Part shown: in pieces, positions 16,001 through 23,998 of the stretch
Layout of the letters: each line of letters opens with the position of its first letter
Numbering within the stretch: position 1 is the first letter of the stretch
Assembly: GCA_018894435.1 (NCBI GenBank)
Contig: JAHIPI010000080.1
Location: 1 to 55,399, forward strand
Direction: 5' to 3'
DNA: 55,399 nucleotides
Source of the DNA: Candidatus Omnitrophota bacterium
GTDB taxonomy: Bacteria; Omnitrophota; Gorgyraeia; JAHIPI01
Program-made: the position numbers and the translations under genes
The notes under the pieces: generated by a model
The model's database searches: none
What the model was told of the DNA's origin: nothing
The model's input: the letters and a program-made list of their open reading frames with translations, nothing else

Positions 16001-18733
16001 TTATTTTTTCTTATTCTTCACCACTGCCTGTGCCGCCGAAAGCCGCGCAATCGGGACGCGGTAAGGCGAGCAGCTGACATAATCCATTCCTACTATGTGG
16101 CAGAATTCAATACTGTCGGGATCCCCGCCGTGCTCTCCGCATATGCCTATTTCCAAACCCTTCTTTGCCAAGCGGCCTTTTTCTATGCCCATCTTTATCA
16201 ACTGGCCCACGCCGTCGCGGTCGATAGACTGGAACGGATCCTTGGGGAGGATATTCTTCTCAAGATAAGCCGGCAAGAATCCGCCTATATCGTCGCGGCT
16301 GAAACCGAACGTCATCTGCGTGAGGTCATTTGTTCCGAACGAAAAGAAATCCGCGACTTCGGCGATCTTGTCCGCGGTAAGCGCGGCGCGCGGTATCTCT
16401 ATCATCGTCCCGATCATGTAATGAAGTTTTATTTTGTGCTTCTTCTGGATCTCTTCGGCTTTGGCTTTTATGATATCGTACTGGTCTTTTATTTCTGTCT
16501 CGGATCCGACGAGCGGAACCATTATCTCCGGAAATACCTTGACTCCCTTCAAGGTAAGCTCTGCCGCCGCTTCAAATACGGCATGGGCCTGCATGCGGGT
16601 GATCTCCGGATACGTTACGCCCAGACGGCATCCGCGATGGCCAAGCATCGGGTTGAGTTCGTGCAGTTTCGCGATCCTAGCTTCCAGTTTTTCCAGCGAA
16701 ATACCGAGGTCTTTTGCCAGATCTTTTTTCTTATCGTCTTCCTGCGGCAGAAACTCGTGTAAAGGCGGATCTAGGAGCCTTATTATGACAGGCAGGCCTT
16801 CCATGGCCTTTAAGATACCTCTAAAATCTTCCTTCTGATAAGGAAGCAGTTCCGCAAGAGCGCTCTCTCTCGCCGCTGTCGTTTCAGCCAGGATCATCTT
16901 CCTTATAGATTTTATTCGAGCAGGATCGAAGAACATATGCTCGGTACGGCAGAGCCCTATGCCTTCGGCGCCAAATTTTCTTGCTATCGCAGCGTCTTCG
17001 GGCCTGTCGGCATTGGTCCTGACATCCATCTTTCTTACTTCGTCGCATATCTTCATGAAACTATTAAAACATACATCTCGTTCAATATGGGGCTCTACTA
17101 AAGGAAGTTCGCCGGTATACACATTGCCCTTAGTGCCGTTTAATGTGATCCAGTCGCCTTCTTTTACAGTGGTGTTGCCGGTAACAAAACGCCTTGAGCC
17201 TTCTTCAATGTGTATAGAGCCACATCCGACTATGCAGCATTTGCCCCATCCGCGCGCCACAAGAGCGGCGTGTGATGTCATGCCGCCTTTCGACGTAAGT
17301 ATGGCCTGGCTTGAGTGCATACCGTGCACATCTTCGGGTGATGTCTCTTCACGGACTAAAATGACTTTCTTGCCGTCTTTTGCCCATCGCTCGGCATCCT
17401 CTGACGTAAATACTGCCATTCCGACGCCGCCACCGGGGCCGGCGGGTAAACCTTTGGCAATAAGATCGCCGTCTTTTTCGGCCTTCGGGTCTATCATGGG
17501 ATGTAAAAGCTCATCGATCTGCGCCGGAGTTACGCGCATTACTGCCATCTCGTTTGTTATAAGCTTCTCTTTCACCATATCAAGTGCTATCCTTACCGCG
17601 GCAGGGCCGTTTCGTTTGCCGATACGGCATTGCAGCATAAAGAGTCTGCCCTTTTCAATGGTGAATTCTATGTCCTGCATATCTTTGTAGTGATTTTCCA
17701 GTTTTTTCTGTATCGCGAAGAGTTCCTTGTAGGCCTTGGGCATCAGCTCTTCCAGCGTGGAAAGCTTTTTATTATGGTCGCTTCTCGATTCGTTATTTAT
17801 GGGCGACGGTGTCCTTGTGCCGGCGACTACGTCTTCGCCCTGCGCGTTTATAAGATATTCGCCGTAGAATTTGTTTTCGCCGTTTCCCGGGTCCCTTGTA
17901 AACGCGACACCTGTCGCGGAATCGTTGCCCAGATTTCCGAAGACCATCGACTGCACGTTTACGGCAGTGCCCCATTCATCGGGTATGCCCTCGATCTTGC
18001 GGTAAGCGATAGCGCGCTTTCCGTTCCATGACGCGAATACCGCGCTTACGGCGCCCCACAGCTGTTCGTGGGGATCATCGGGAAATGGTTTATTTAAAAC
18101 GCTCTTGATTCTTTCTTTAAAGAGCGTCGTAAGCTTCCTTAGATCTCCAACTTTTAAATCGGTATCAGTTTTGTAATTCTTGGACTTCTTCATCTCGTTC
18201 ATAATGCCTTCGAGCTGCTTTCTTATTCCCCTACCCTCTTCCGGCTCAATACCTGCCGCTTTTTCCATAACAACATCGGAGTACATCATGATGAGCCTTC
18301 TGTACGCGTCGTAGACGAATCTTTCATCGCCCGAAAGTTTTACGATACCGGGTATCGTTTTTTCCGTTAAACCTACGTTCAGCACCGTCTCCATCATGCC
18401 CGGCATAGATTTGCGCGCGCCGGAGCGCACGGATACCAAAAGCGGATTTGCCGCATCGCCGAACTTCTTCTCCATAAGATGCTCGACCTTCGAAAGAGCT
18501 TTAGTGACCTCGCCTTTCAGGTCCTTCGGGTATGTCTTCTTATTTTTGTAATAATGAATGCTTACGTCCGTCGTTATTGTGAACCCCGGGGGCACAGGAA
18601 GCCGTAATTTAGGATGGCCTGCCATCTCGGCAAGGTTCGCGCCTTTGCCGCCCAGAAGATTTTTCATCGATTCATTTCCGTCGGCCTTTCCGCCGCCGAA
18701 GGAGTATACGTATCTTGCACTTTTACTGCCCAT
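16001..18733 (-). CDS. ppdK: Pyruvate, phosphate dikinase
   Basis: Interconverts pyruvate, ATP and Pi with PEP, AMP and PPi; in anaerobes it often runs in the glycolytic direction. The start YVYSFGGGKADGNESMKNLLGG is the family's N-terminal nucleotide-binding signature. The phosphocarrier His is in GGMTSHAALVARGWGKCC and the C-terminal PEP/pyruvate domain contains GICGEHGG. With the ATG at 18733 (GAGG nine bases upstream) it is 910 residues, the normal length; a TTG seven codons upstream is less likely. It heads the ppdK-sigma-apt run. Confidence 0.96.
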   Translation of the reverse strand: MGSKSARYVYSFGGGKADGNESMKNLLGGKGANLAEMAGHPKLRLPVPPGFTITTDVSIHYYKNKKTYPKDLKGEVTKALSKVEHLMEKKFGDAANPLLVSVRSGARKSMPGMMETVLNVGLTEKTIPGIVKLSGDERFVYDAYRRLIMMYSDVVMEKAAGIEPEEGRGIRKQLEGIMNEMKKSKNYKTDTDLKVGDLRKLTTLFKERIKSVLNKPFPDDPHEQLWGAVSAVFASWNGKRAIAYRKIEGIPDEWGTAVNVQSMVFGNLGNDSATGVAFTRDPGNGENKFYGEYLINAQGEDVVAGTRTPSPINNESRSDHNKKLSTLEELMPKAYKELFAIQKKLENHYKDMQDIEFTIEKGRLFMLQCRIGKRNGPAAVRIALDMVKEKLITNEMAVMRVTPAQIDELLHPMIDPKAEKDGDLIAKGLPAGPGGGVGMAVFTSEDAERWAKDGKKVILVREETSPEDVHGMHSSQAILTSKGGMTSHAALVARGWGKCCIVGCGSIHIEEGSRRFVTGNTTVKEGDWITLNGTKGNVYTGELPLVEPHIERDVCFNSFMKICDEVRKMDVRTNADRPEDAAIARKFGAEGIGLCRTEHMFFDPARIKSIRKMILAETTAARESALAELLPYQKEDFRGILKAMEGLPVIIRLLDPPLHEFLPQEDDKKKDLAKDLGISLEKLEARIAKLHELNPMLGHRGCRLGVTYPEITRMQAHAVFEAAAELTLKGVKVFPEIMVPLVGSETEIKDQYDIIKAKAEEIQKKHKIKLHYMIGTMIEIPRAALTADKIAEVADFFSFGTNDLTQMTFGFSRDDIGGFLPAYLEKNILPKDPFQSIDRDGVGQLIKMGIEKGRLAKKGLEIGICGEHGGDPDSIEFCHIVGMDYVSCSPYRVPIARLSAAQAVVKNKKK

Positions 18734-18751
18734 TTCAACTGACCTCACTTT

Positions 18752-18823
18752 CAAATTTTCGAAGAAAATTTGATACTGCGGCAGCGTTAAGCAATCCGAC
18801 GAATAGGAGGATTGTAGCTGCCG
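18752..18823. terminator. Two hairpins between glyQS and ppdK
   Basis: CGGCAGC...CAATCC / GGATTG...GCTGCCG (18779-18823) forms a two-part stem, and CAAATTTTC-GAA-GAAAATTTG (18752-18772) a perfect 9-bp stem. On the minus strand they follow the glyQS stop and precede the ppdK ribosome site. They may terminate glyQS or act in the ppdK leader. Confidence 0.5.
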
Positions 18824-18838
18824 AAGTATCTCTGTTTT

Positions 18839-20152
18839 CTACATGTTAAACTGCACTTTCAGATATTCTTTAACTTTATCAAGCGCGACGCGATCCTGTT
18901 TCATGGTATCGCGGTCGCGCACTGTTACTTTTTTATCTGTGAGACTCTCTACATCTATCGTAATGCAATAAGGCGTACCCACTTCGTCCTGCCGGCGGTA
19001 CAATCTGCCGATGGAAGCAGTGTCGTCATACATCACTCTTAAGGATTTCCTTAAATCGGCCGCAAGGGACTTTGCCATGCTGACGACCTCTCCCCTATTT
19101 TTTAAAAGCGGGAGGATCGCCGCTTTTATCGGCGCGAGTTTTTTATGAAGTCCGAGTACGACGCGCTTTTCGTCTTTCACTTTTTCCTCGCGGTAGGCAT
19201 CGGCAAGAAATGCCAGGATGGACCTGTCTATACCTCCCGACGGCTCTATGACGTAGGGAATGTATCTCTCCTTCGTCTCTTCGTCGAAATACTGCAGGTC
19301 TTTGCCGCTTAAATTCATATGCTGCTTTAAATCAAAATCGGTCCTATTGGCTATGCCCTCGAGCTCTGACCATCCGAACGGAAATTTATATTCTATATCG
19401 GTGCACGCCTTGGCGTAATGCGCAAGCTCGCTTTTTTCGTGCTGGCGCTTTCGAAGATTGTCTTTATTTATGCCGAGTGAGGTATACCAGCTGAACCGCT
19501 CGTTGACCCATTTTTCGTACCAAGTCTCGTCTGTGCCGGGTTTGACAAAAAATTCTATCTCCATCTGTTCGAATTCGCGCGAGCGGAATGTGAAATTTCC
19601 GGTAGTGACTTCATTGCGGAAAGATTTGCCTATCTGCGCTATGCCAAATGGGATCTTTTTTCGGGAGGTGTTTACGACATTCTGAAAATTTACGAATATG
19701 CCCTGCGCCGTCTCGGGCCGCATGTATATGAGGCCCGCCTCATCAAGAACAGCGCCGAGATGAGTTTTGAGCATGAGATTAAATTGCCGCGGCTCCGTGA
19801 CATCCCCGCCGCATTCGGGGCACTTATTCTTTACGAGGTTTTCGACCTTAAAGCGTTTTTTACAGCCTTTGCAGTCCGCAAGTGTATCTTCAAAACCTGC
19901 AACGTGCCCGGAAGCCATCCAGGTCATGGGGTGCATAAGGATAGAGGCATCCAACCCCTCTATGTCATCGCGCTCATAAACGTTGGAGCGCCACCACGCG
20001 TCTTTGAGGTTACGCTTAAGCTCGGCACCAAGCGGCCCGTAATCCCACGTGCTCGCCAGGCCTCCGTATATTTCGCTGGATTGAAACACGAATCCGCGCC
20101 GCTTACATAACGATACTATTTTATCCATTAGGTCGGTTTGCTGTTGGGCCAT
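18839..20152 (-). CDS. glyQS: Glycine--tRNA ligase, single-chain (alpha2) type
   Basis: Class II aminoacyl-tRNA synthetase that charges tRNA-Gly. The N-terminus YGGLASTWDYGPLGAELKRN is diagnostic of the homodimeric enzyme. A zinc-ribbon insertion has CKGCKKRF...CPECGGD. Motif 2 is around FRNEVTTGNFTFRSREFEQME and motif 3 near PSGGIDRSILAFL. The ATG at 20152 follows AAGGAAGG and gives 437 residues; 29 further upstream codons are open but run into a palindromic repeat and are unlikely to be translated. Confidence 0.95.
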   Translation of the reverse strand: MAQQQTDLMDKIVSLCKRRGFVFQSSEIYGGLASTWDYGPLGAELKRNLKDAWWRSNVYERDDIEGLDASILMHPMTWMASGHVAGFEDTLADCKGCKKRFKVENLVKNKCPECGGDVTEPRQFNLMLKTHLGAVLDEAGLIYMRPETAQGIFVNFQNVVNTSRKKIPFGIAQIGKSFRNEVTTGNFTFRSREFEQMEIEFFVKPGTDETWYEKWVNERFSWYTSLGINKDNLRKRQHEKSELAHYAKACTDIEYKFPFGWSELEGIANRTDFDLKQHMNLSGKDLQYFDEETKERYIPYVIEPSGGIDRSILAFLADAYREEKVKDEKRVVLGLHKKLAPIKAAILPLLKNRGEVVSMAKSLAADLRKSLRVMYDDTASIGRLYRRQDEVGTPYCITIDVESLTDKKVTVRDRDTMKQDRVALDKVKEYLKVQFNM

Positions 20153-20170
20153 CTTGCCTTCCTTTTTTGT

Positions 20171-20198
20171 CCGCCAGAGGCGGATCCGCCTTTGGCGG
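20171..20198. repeat. Palindromic GGCGG/CCGCC repeat upstream of glyQS
   Basis: CCGCCAGAGGCGG followed by CCGCCTTTGGCGG makes nested small hairpins just upstream of the glyQS ribosome site. The unit resembles the hairpins next to tRNA-Arg and a broken copy near 21870-21895. Confidence 0.65.
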
Positions 20199-20298
20199 AA
20201 AACTTTGGATATGTTAACACAGGCGAACCGCAAAATCAAGTCTTTTCGGAATGACTTTTTCTCAAGTATTTCATTCCGTCGCTATAGTATCTCCTGTT

Positions 20299-20508
20299 TT
20301 ACTCTTTTATAGCTATTGCGCCGTATTTGCATGCTGTTATACATACGCCGCAGTCAATACATTCATCGGGATGAAAAACTACGTTTTTCTGCCTCTCTAA
20401 CGCGCCGACCGGACAGGCCTCCACACAGCCGTCGCAGGTACTGCCGCACCCACAGCTTACGCATTTACCGTCCTTCCAGCAACATTTATCATAATCAATG
20501 ACTATCAT
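20299..20508 (-). CDS. 4Fe-4S ferredoxin-type protein (69 aa)
   Basis: Small electron carrier with two cluster-binding sites. The C-terminal site is CIDCGVCITACKYGA (C-x2-C-x2-C-x3-C). The N-terminal site CDGCVEACPVGA is preceded by extra Cys in CCWKDGKCVSCGCGS, which may bind a metal or alter one cluster. No partner oxidoreductase is adjacent. Its start overlaps the end of the upstream membrane gene by 14 bp. Confidence 0.85.
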   Translation of the reverse strand: MIVIDYDKCCWKDGKCVSCGCGSTCDGCVEACPVGALERQKNVVFHPDECIDCGVCITACKYGAIAIKE

Positions 20509-20950
20509 TTTTCGATTTCTCCTGTATCGGGACGTCCCCTTCCGCCGCGTCCCCTTTTACCCAAAACTGCCCCCGTATTCCGGGAAGGATGAGATAGCAT
20601 ACCAGCAATATCGCAACAATCGCAGGAAATGCAATTAGCATCCAAAAATCGAGATCCGTAAAACCCATCCCCCAGTATATAAACAATAAAACCAAAGCAC
20701 AGATTGTAAGAGGAATGCCTATAACATGAAGATACCATGCCAGTTTAGCGCGTAATAATATACCGGCGCCTAAAAAGAATAATAGGGCGGCTGCCAATAA
20801 TAAAGGTAAAAATAACCATCCTAACCCGGCGGTGCTGCCGGTCCTTTTTTCAAAAGTGAGGAGTAAATATAGATTCCAGATGCCGAACAAACCGATTAGA
20901 ATCTCAAACACACCAATTATAATCAAACCCACTGATTTTTTATTGTCCAT
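20495..20950 (-). CDS. Four-helix membrane protein (151 aa), unknown
   Basis: Not recognised. Four hydrophobic segments at about residues 7-30, 43-66, 70-92 and 101-124 with a short polar C-terminus. The overall plan resembles small inner-membrane proteins of unknown function. It is cotranscribed with the ferredoxin-like gene by overlap. Confidence 0.6.
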   Translation of the reverse strand: MDNKKSVGLIIIGVFEILIGLFGIWNLYLLLTFEKRTGSTAGLGWLFLPLLLAAALLFFLGAGILLRAKLAWYLHVIGIPLTICALVLLFIYWGMGFTDLDFWMLIAFPAIVAILLVCYLILPGIRGQFWVKGDAAEGDVPIQEKSKNDSH

Positions 20951-20966
20951 AATCCTCTCCCATTTT

Positions 20967-21182
20967 CTAATCTGCCCCCTTTTTACTCGTCCCCTTTTTA
21001 CTTTTTACCTTTTTAGGGTGCTCCCCTTTGGCCCGTACCCTTTCTGCCGCTTTTATATTATCGTCATGAGACATCACGCCGATATGGACGTTGCAATAGG
21101 CCAAATGGTTATAAATGCTAAGAACGTGCTTACAGCCTGGATATTTGCATTTTCTATGAGTTGCCGACTTCTTCATCTCCAT
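20967..21182 (-). CDS. Small Cys/His protein, zinc-finger-like (71 aa)
   Basis: Not recognised as a named family. CKYPGCKHVLSIYNHLAYCNVH gives a C-x4-C-x10-C-x2-H pattern that could bind one zinc. The C-terminus is Lys-rich, suggesting nucleic-acid contact. The ATG at 21182 has GGAGATG upstream; the longer open frame would begin inside a dispersed repeat and is rejected. Confidence 0.5.
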   Translation of the reverse strand: MEMKKSATHRKCKYPGCKHVLSIYNHLAYCNVHIGVMSHDDNIKAAERVRAKGEHPKKVKSKKGTSKKGAD

Positions 21183-21205
21183 GCTGCATCTCCTAAATAT
21201 AGGTA

Positions 21206-21264
21206 CACTTTCCGCTTCAGCTCCAGCTCCGTTTCCCAATTACCTCGGAAAGCGTTTCTAGTTA
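21206..21264. repeat. 59-bp dispersed repeat, copy 1
   Basis: Matches 23677-23735 at 55 of 59 positions. Internal complementarity CTTTCCG...CGGAAAG allows a hairpin. Confidence 0.85.
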
Positions 21265-21270
21265 CCCTAG

Positions 21271-21483
21271 TTACCTAGTATTTTTCTTAAAATCCGCGAT
21301 TAGCTCTTTGGCTCTTTCTGCCTGCGCATCTTCCACCATAACTTCCATACCGGTAGCATGAGGGTATATTCCCCCGCTCCATTCATTTGTAACCAAATAG
21401 TGGATGTTGTCAGCCTCCAGTATGGATTTAATAAGCGGCAGTTCTCCGGGGCTGAATGTAGAGTAAACTTTTGTATATGCCAT
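21271..21483 (-). CDS. DUF2007-type protein, copy 2
   Basis: A 70-residue protein with the plan of DUF2007 (putative signal-transducing) proteins: KVYSTFSPGELPLIKSILEADNIHY, a middle hydrophilic turn, then MEVMVEDAQAERAKELI. This is a small alpha/beta fold of unknown role. The ATG at 21483 aligns with family starts; a start 12 codons upstream is possible. It is paired with a second DUF2007 gene. Confidence 0.7.
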   Translation of the reverse strand: MAYTKVYSTFSPGELPLIKSILEADNIHYLVTNEWSGGIYPHATGMEVMVEDAQAERAKELIADFKKNTR

Positions 21484-21522
21484 TACGCTATTTCTTTTTT
21501 TAATCGTGCTAGGCACCATTTA

Positions 21523-21756
21523 TTATGAAAAACTGGTAAATTTGCCCTTGTAATCCTTCAATAATTCTTTTGCCTCATTATATTTTTCGTTATCTACCAT
21601 GATTCTCGCAGCCTGAACAAACGGCCTAACGGCAAGAAAATTATCACCCTGTACATAATATTCTATTTTACTGGCATCAAGCAGTGACTTTATAAACGCA
21701 ATATCCGCCATGTTGTATGTCTGTAATAGTTCTTTAAATTTTATGTATTCTTTCAT
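21523..21756 (-). CDS. DUF2007-type protein, copy 1
   Basis: A 77-residue paralogue of the next gene. ADIAFIKSLLDASKIEYYVQGDN followed by RIMVDNEKYNEAKELLKDY has the same order of elements. Sequence identity with the neighbour is low, so the duplication is old or the two were acquired separately. Confidence 0.7.
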   Translation of the reverse strand: MKEYIKFKELLQTYNMADIAFIKSLLDASKIEYYVQGDNFLAVRPFVQAARIMVDNEKYNEAKELLKDYKGKFTSFS

Positions 21757-21812
21757 TGCTATATAGTTTTCGGTGGTAACGTTCTATTTACGGACATCCC
21801 AGATTCAGTGAC

Positions 21813-21913
21813 GTGTCCCAAAGTGACCCGGCCCCTTTATCATAATTTTCTAATCTGCCGATTTTTCCGCCAAAAGCGAATCCGCCTCAAGCGGAAACCA
21901 GGTTAGAACGGCG
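21813..21913. repeat. Cluster of repeat fragments downstream of the sagB-like gene
   Basis: GTGTCCCAAAGTGAC at 21813-21827 recurs exactly at 24527-24541. Next is a TCCGCC-type palindrome fragment, then ACCAGGTTAGAACGGCG (21898-21913 region), half of the TCTAACCWGGTTAGA palindrome with a GGTTAGAACGGCG extension that recurs near 23741. The sagB-like gene ends inside the last fragment. Confidence 0.65.
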
Positions 21914-22589
21914 TTTTCGGATGTCCCGCCGGTATAATATATAACGGCTCTGTGCCGCTTGGCAGATTCAGAACCTTTTTTACTTGGTTGTCGTCAAAAG
22001 CCCCCACAGGGACTGAAGCGAGCCCGAGCGCCACCGCCTGAAGATGCAGGTTCTCGGCCGCGTGCCCCGCCTCTATTTCAACATATCTATTGCCGCGGCC
22101 GCCGTATTTTGCGGTAGTTCTTGACCTGACTGCGCATATGACTATTGAGGCCGGCGCCTCTTTTATCGATGCCTGCCCCAGCGCAGCGCCCGAAAGTGCG
22201 GAGCGCATATCCCCGCCGCTATTTTTTATAATGGCGTGGTTTTCTATATCGTAATAAAAGACCCCGTCGCCTTTTACCAGATAAATCTCAAGAGGGTATA
22301 ACGCGCCTGCCGACGGGGCAGCTCTTAACCCCCTGCGCGCATCCGTAATACCCTGCGTCGCCCACAATAGCTGCGATACCTCTTCCGCCGCGAGCGGTTT
22401 GGAAGAAAAAGACCTGACTGAGCGCCGTTTTTGGATGCATTCTTCTACGCTCATCGCGCCTTTTAAATTCGGTTTTGGCAGAATAATCTTTTCCGGCTGC
22501 TTCATCTCTTCCCCCTCCGCCTGAGTTATAAATCCGCAGCAAGTTGCAATAGCAAAGGCTGTTAAAAATATTTTATGTACGGGTTTCAT
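21903..22589 (-). CDS. Secreted SagB/ThcOx-type nitroreductase-fold protein
   Basis: A 228-residue flavin nitroreductase-fold protein. An N-terminal signal (about 1-25) suggests export, unusual for an FMN enzyme of this fold. RRSVRSFSSKPLAAEEVSQLLWATQG and APSAGALYPLEIYL are the FMN-contacting signatures of SagB-type dehydrogenases, and AGHAAENLHLQAVALGL is the conserved later helix. In toxin operons SagB oxidises azolines to azoles, but no cyclodehydratase or precursor peptide is visible here. It is therefore probably one of the stand-alone family members. Its stop codon lies in a dispersed repeat. Confidence 0.82.
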   Translation of the reverse strand: MKPVHKIFLTAFAIATCCGFITQAEGEEMKQPEKIILPKPNLKGAMSVEECIQKRRSVRSFSSKPLAAEEVSQLLWATQGITDARRGLRAAPSAGALYPLEIYLVKGDGVFYYDIENHAIIKNSGGDMRSALSGAALGQASIKEAPASIVICAVRSRTTAKYGGRGNRYVEIEAGHAAENLHLQAVALGLASVPVGAFDDNQVKKVLNLPSGTEPLYIIPAGHPKTPF

Positions 22590-22602
22590 GCGGCACCTAT
22601 TA

Positions 22603-22746
22603 TTATTTTACCATTCTTTCGACAAGTAATAGGGCGACCAGTAACGCCGCGAACATTCCGATGAACGGCCTGTACTTAGGGACTAACCCGGAAACTATTA
22701 AGCCGATTCCTATTATAATTTTTCCGATAGCAAATATTGTTTCCAT
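22603..22746 (-). CDS. Small membrane protein (47 aa)
   Basis: A short gene upstream of the sagB-like gene on the same strand. It reads METIFAIGKIIIGIGLIVSG..., with two hydrophobic segments around a PKYRPF turn and a Lys end. The codons are uninterrupted from ATG at 22746 to TAA at 22603, and GGCGGAAG precedes the start. Similar tiny two-helix proteins are widespread but uncharacterised. Confidence 0.5.
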   Translation of the reverse strand: METIFAIGKIIIGIGLIVSGLVPKYRPFIGMFAALLVALLLVERMVK

Positions 22747-22841
22747 CTTCCGCCCCGTCCCCTTTTTCTAAAAGTTATCTGCCCCTAACTGCTACGTCCC
22801 CTTTTTTCCCCTTTTTTCCCTACTTTATCATATTATTTACT

Positions 22842-23267
22842 TTATTCACCTTTTAGCGGAACTATATACGCCTTTATGAATTTTTCAATAAAATTAATTG
22901 TCTCTTCCTTGGCCATGGGCGGGCTTTCTGCAACCCAAACAGCGAAATTATACAAAACTTGCGTATCGGCTTTTATCCATTTTGAATTCCTATATAGCAC
23001 ATACAACAAAGTAATCATAGTGACTCTTTTATTGCCGTTTTGAAAAGGATGATTCTTGATCATCAGGTAAAATAAGATGCTTACTTTGTCAATAAATGTT
23101 GGGTATAAATCTTTTCTGCCAAAAGTCTGCATCGGAGCCGATAGGCAACTTTCCAGTACATTGGGAAATCTTGTAGCAAAGTCAGGAATTGGTTCACTAA
23201 AGGAAAGCTTCTCGCACGTTAAACTAAAGATAATGTGTTCAATTTCATAAAGCGTAACTATCTGCAT
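22842..23267 (-). CDS. doc: Doc/Fic-family toxin (death-on-curing type)
   Basis: The Fic-fold motif is HPFQNGNKR at residues 73-81, close to the Doc form HPFxDGNKR, with Asn for the usual Asp. Doc toxins phosphorylate EF-Tu and stop translation; the AMPylating Fic motif has GNGR instead, so a Doc-like kinase activity is more likely. Length (141) fits Doc. Its ATG overlaps the stop of the upstream HTH gene (TAATG), the usual tight coupling of a toxin-antitoxin pair. Confidence 0.8.
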   Translation of the reverse strand: MQIVTLYEIEHIIFSLTCEKLSFSEPIPDFATRFPNVLESCLSAPMQTFGRKDLYPTFIDKVSILFYLMIKNHPFQNGNKRVTMITLLYVLYRNSKWIKADTQVLYNFAVWVAESPPMAKEETINFIEKFIKAYIVPLKGE

Positions 23268-23536
23268 TATTCTCTTCCCAGTTTTTTTAGAACTTCTCCA
23301 TAGTCTTGCACCGTTTTTCTAACCGCTTTTTCAATAGTCCGCTTTTCTGCTTCTCTGAGCGGTCTACCCTTGACGTTAATAGATCTCTTATCTAATGCGC
23401 TCTGAGGGATTGCATAGCTTCTTCCGATTTTTATAGCTTTTATATCGCCTTTTTTGACTTTTTTGTATACAGCTATCCTGCTTATTCCCAGCATTTTTGC
23501 CACTTGGGCAATAGATATATATTCCGATTTTTTCAT
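23267..23536 (-). CDS. Excisionase-type HTH protein, probable antitoxin and repressor
   Basis: An 89-residue protein. Residues 6-50 (ISIAQVAKMLGISRIAVYKK ... AIKIGRSYAIPQSALD) form the winged HTH of the excisionase/MerR-like HTH_17 group. The C-terminal helix (about 58-89) is charged and could wrap the toxin. It precedes doc and overlaps it by one base, and two perfect palindromes lie in its promoter. Phd is the classical Doc partner and is absent, so this protein takes its place by position. Confidence 0.78.
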   Translation of the reverse strand: MKKSEYISIAQVAKMLGISRIAVYKKVKKGDIKAIKIGRSYAIPQSALDKRSINVKGRPLREAEKRTIEKAVRKTVQDYGEVLKKLGRE

Positions 23537-23584
23537 AACATACTCCTAATAAATGAGTTATATTTGTTAAGTTTATCCAATTAG

Positions 23585-23659
23585 GTTAACAATTGTTAAC
23601 TACTCTAATATGGTTAACAATTGTTAACTTACTATACTATCCGGCGCTTTTTTTGTCAA
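23585..23659 (-). promoter_or_regulatory. Promoter and twin operators of the HTH-doc operon
   Basis: Minus-strand TTGACA (23654-23659) and TATAGT (23631-23636) have a 17-bp spacer. The perfect palindrome GTTAACAATTGTTAAC occurs twice, at 23613-23628 and 23585-23600, 28 bp apart centre to centre, over and just past the start site. A half site TTGTTAA lies at 23564-23570. The arrangement fits autorepression by a dimeric HTH protein. Confidence 0.8.
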
Positions 23660-23676
23660 CTATATTTTGCTATGCC

Positions 23677-23735
23677 CACTTTCCGCTTCAGCTCCCGCTC
23701 CGTTTCCCGATCAGCTCGGAAAGCGTTTCTAGTTA
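23677..23735. repeat. 59-bp dispersed repeat, copy 2
   Basis: Second copy of the repeat at 21206-21264, same length, 4 differences. A GGTTAGAACGGCG fragment follows 6 bp later. Confidence 0.85.
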
Positions 23736-23765
23736 ATTCGGGTTAGAACGGCGAAAAATTCAAGG

Positions 23766-23963
23766 CTACTTCTTAATCCAAATCTTATAAATCGGTCTTG
23801 CCATACAAGCTATCATAAGTATTACAAGAACAGTGTAGCTTATGTTTAATAGTTGAGGGAATAGTTTAACGATGATGATAGTGGCGAATAAAACCGACCA
23901 TTTAACCAGCCCTATATCCAAAACCGTCAATGTCTTTATTCTTTCATTAAGTCGCGCTATCAC
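23766..23963 (-). CDS. Small membrane protein (65 aa), unknown
   Basis: Two hydrophobic helices (about residues 15-34 and 39-56) and a basic end. The GTG at 23963 has a near-perfect ribosome site, AGGAGG six bases upstream, so this start is preferred over a GTG eleven codons earlier. It follows the secreted basic protein gene by a short gap and is probably cotranscribed. Confidence 0.55.
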   Translation of the reverse strand: MIARLNERIKTLTVLDIGLVKWSVLFATIIIVKLFPQLLNISYTVLVILMIACMARPIYKIWIKK

Positions 23964-23998
23964 GATCCACCTCCTGTCTGGCTTGCAGCCCGTCACTT

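Noticed and set aside
21903-22589. Azole-forming peptide (SagB) toxin cluster
   Set aside because: No cyclodehydratase, precursor peptide or exporter is adjacent, and the protein has a signal peptide, so a stand-alone nitroreductase-fold enzyme is more likely.
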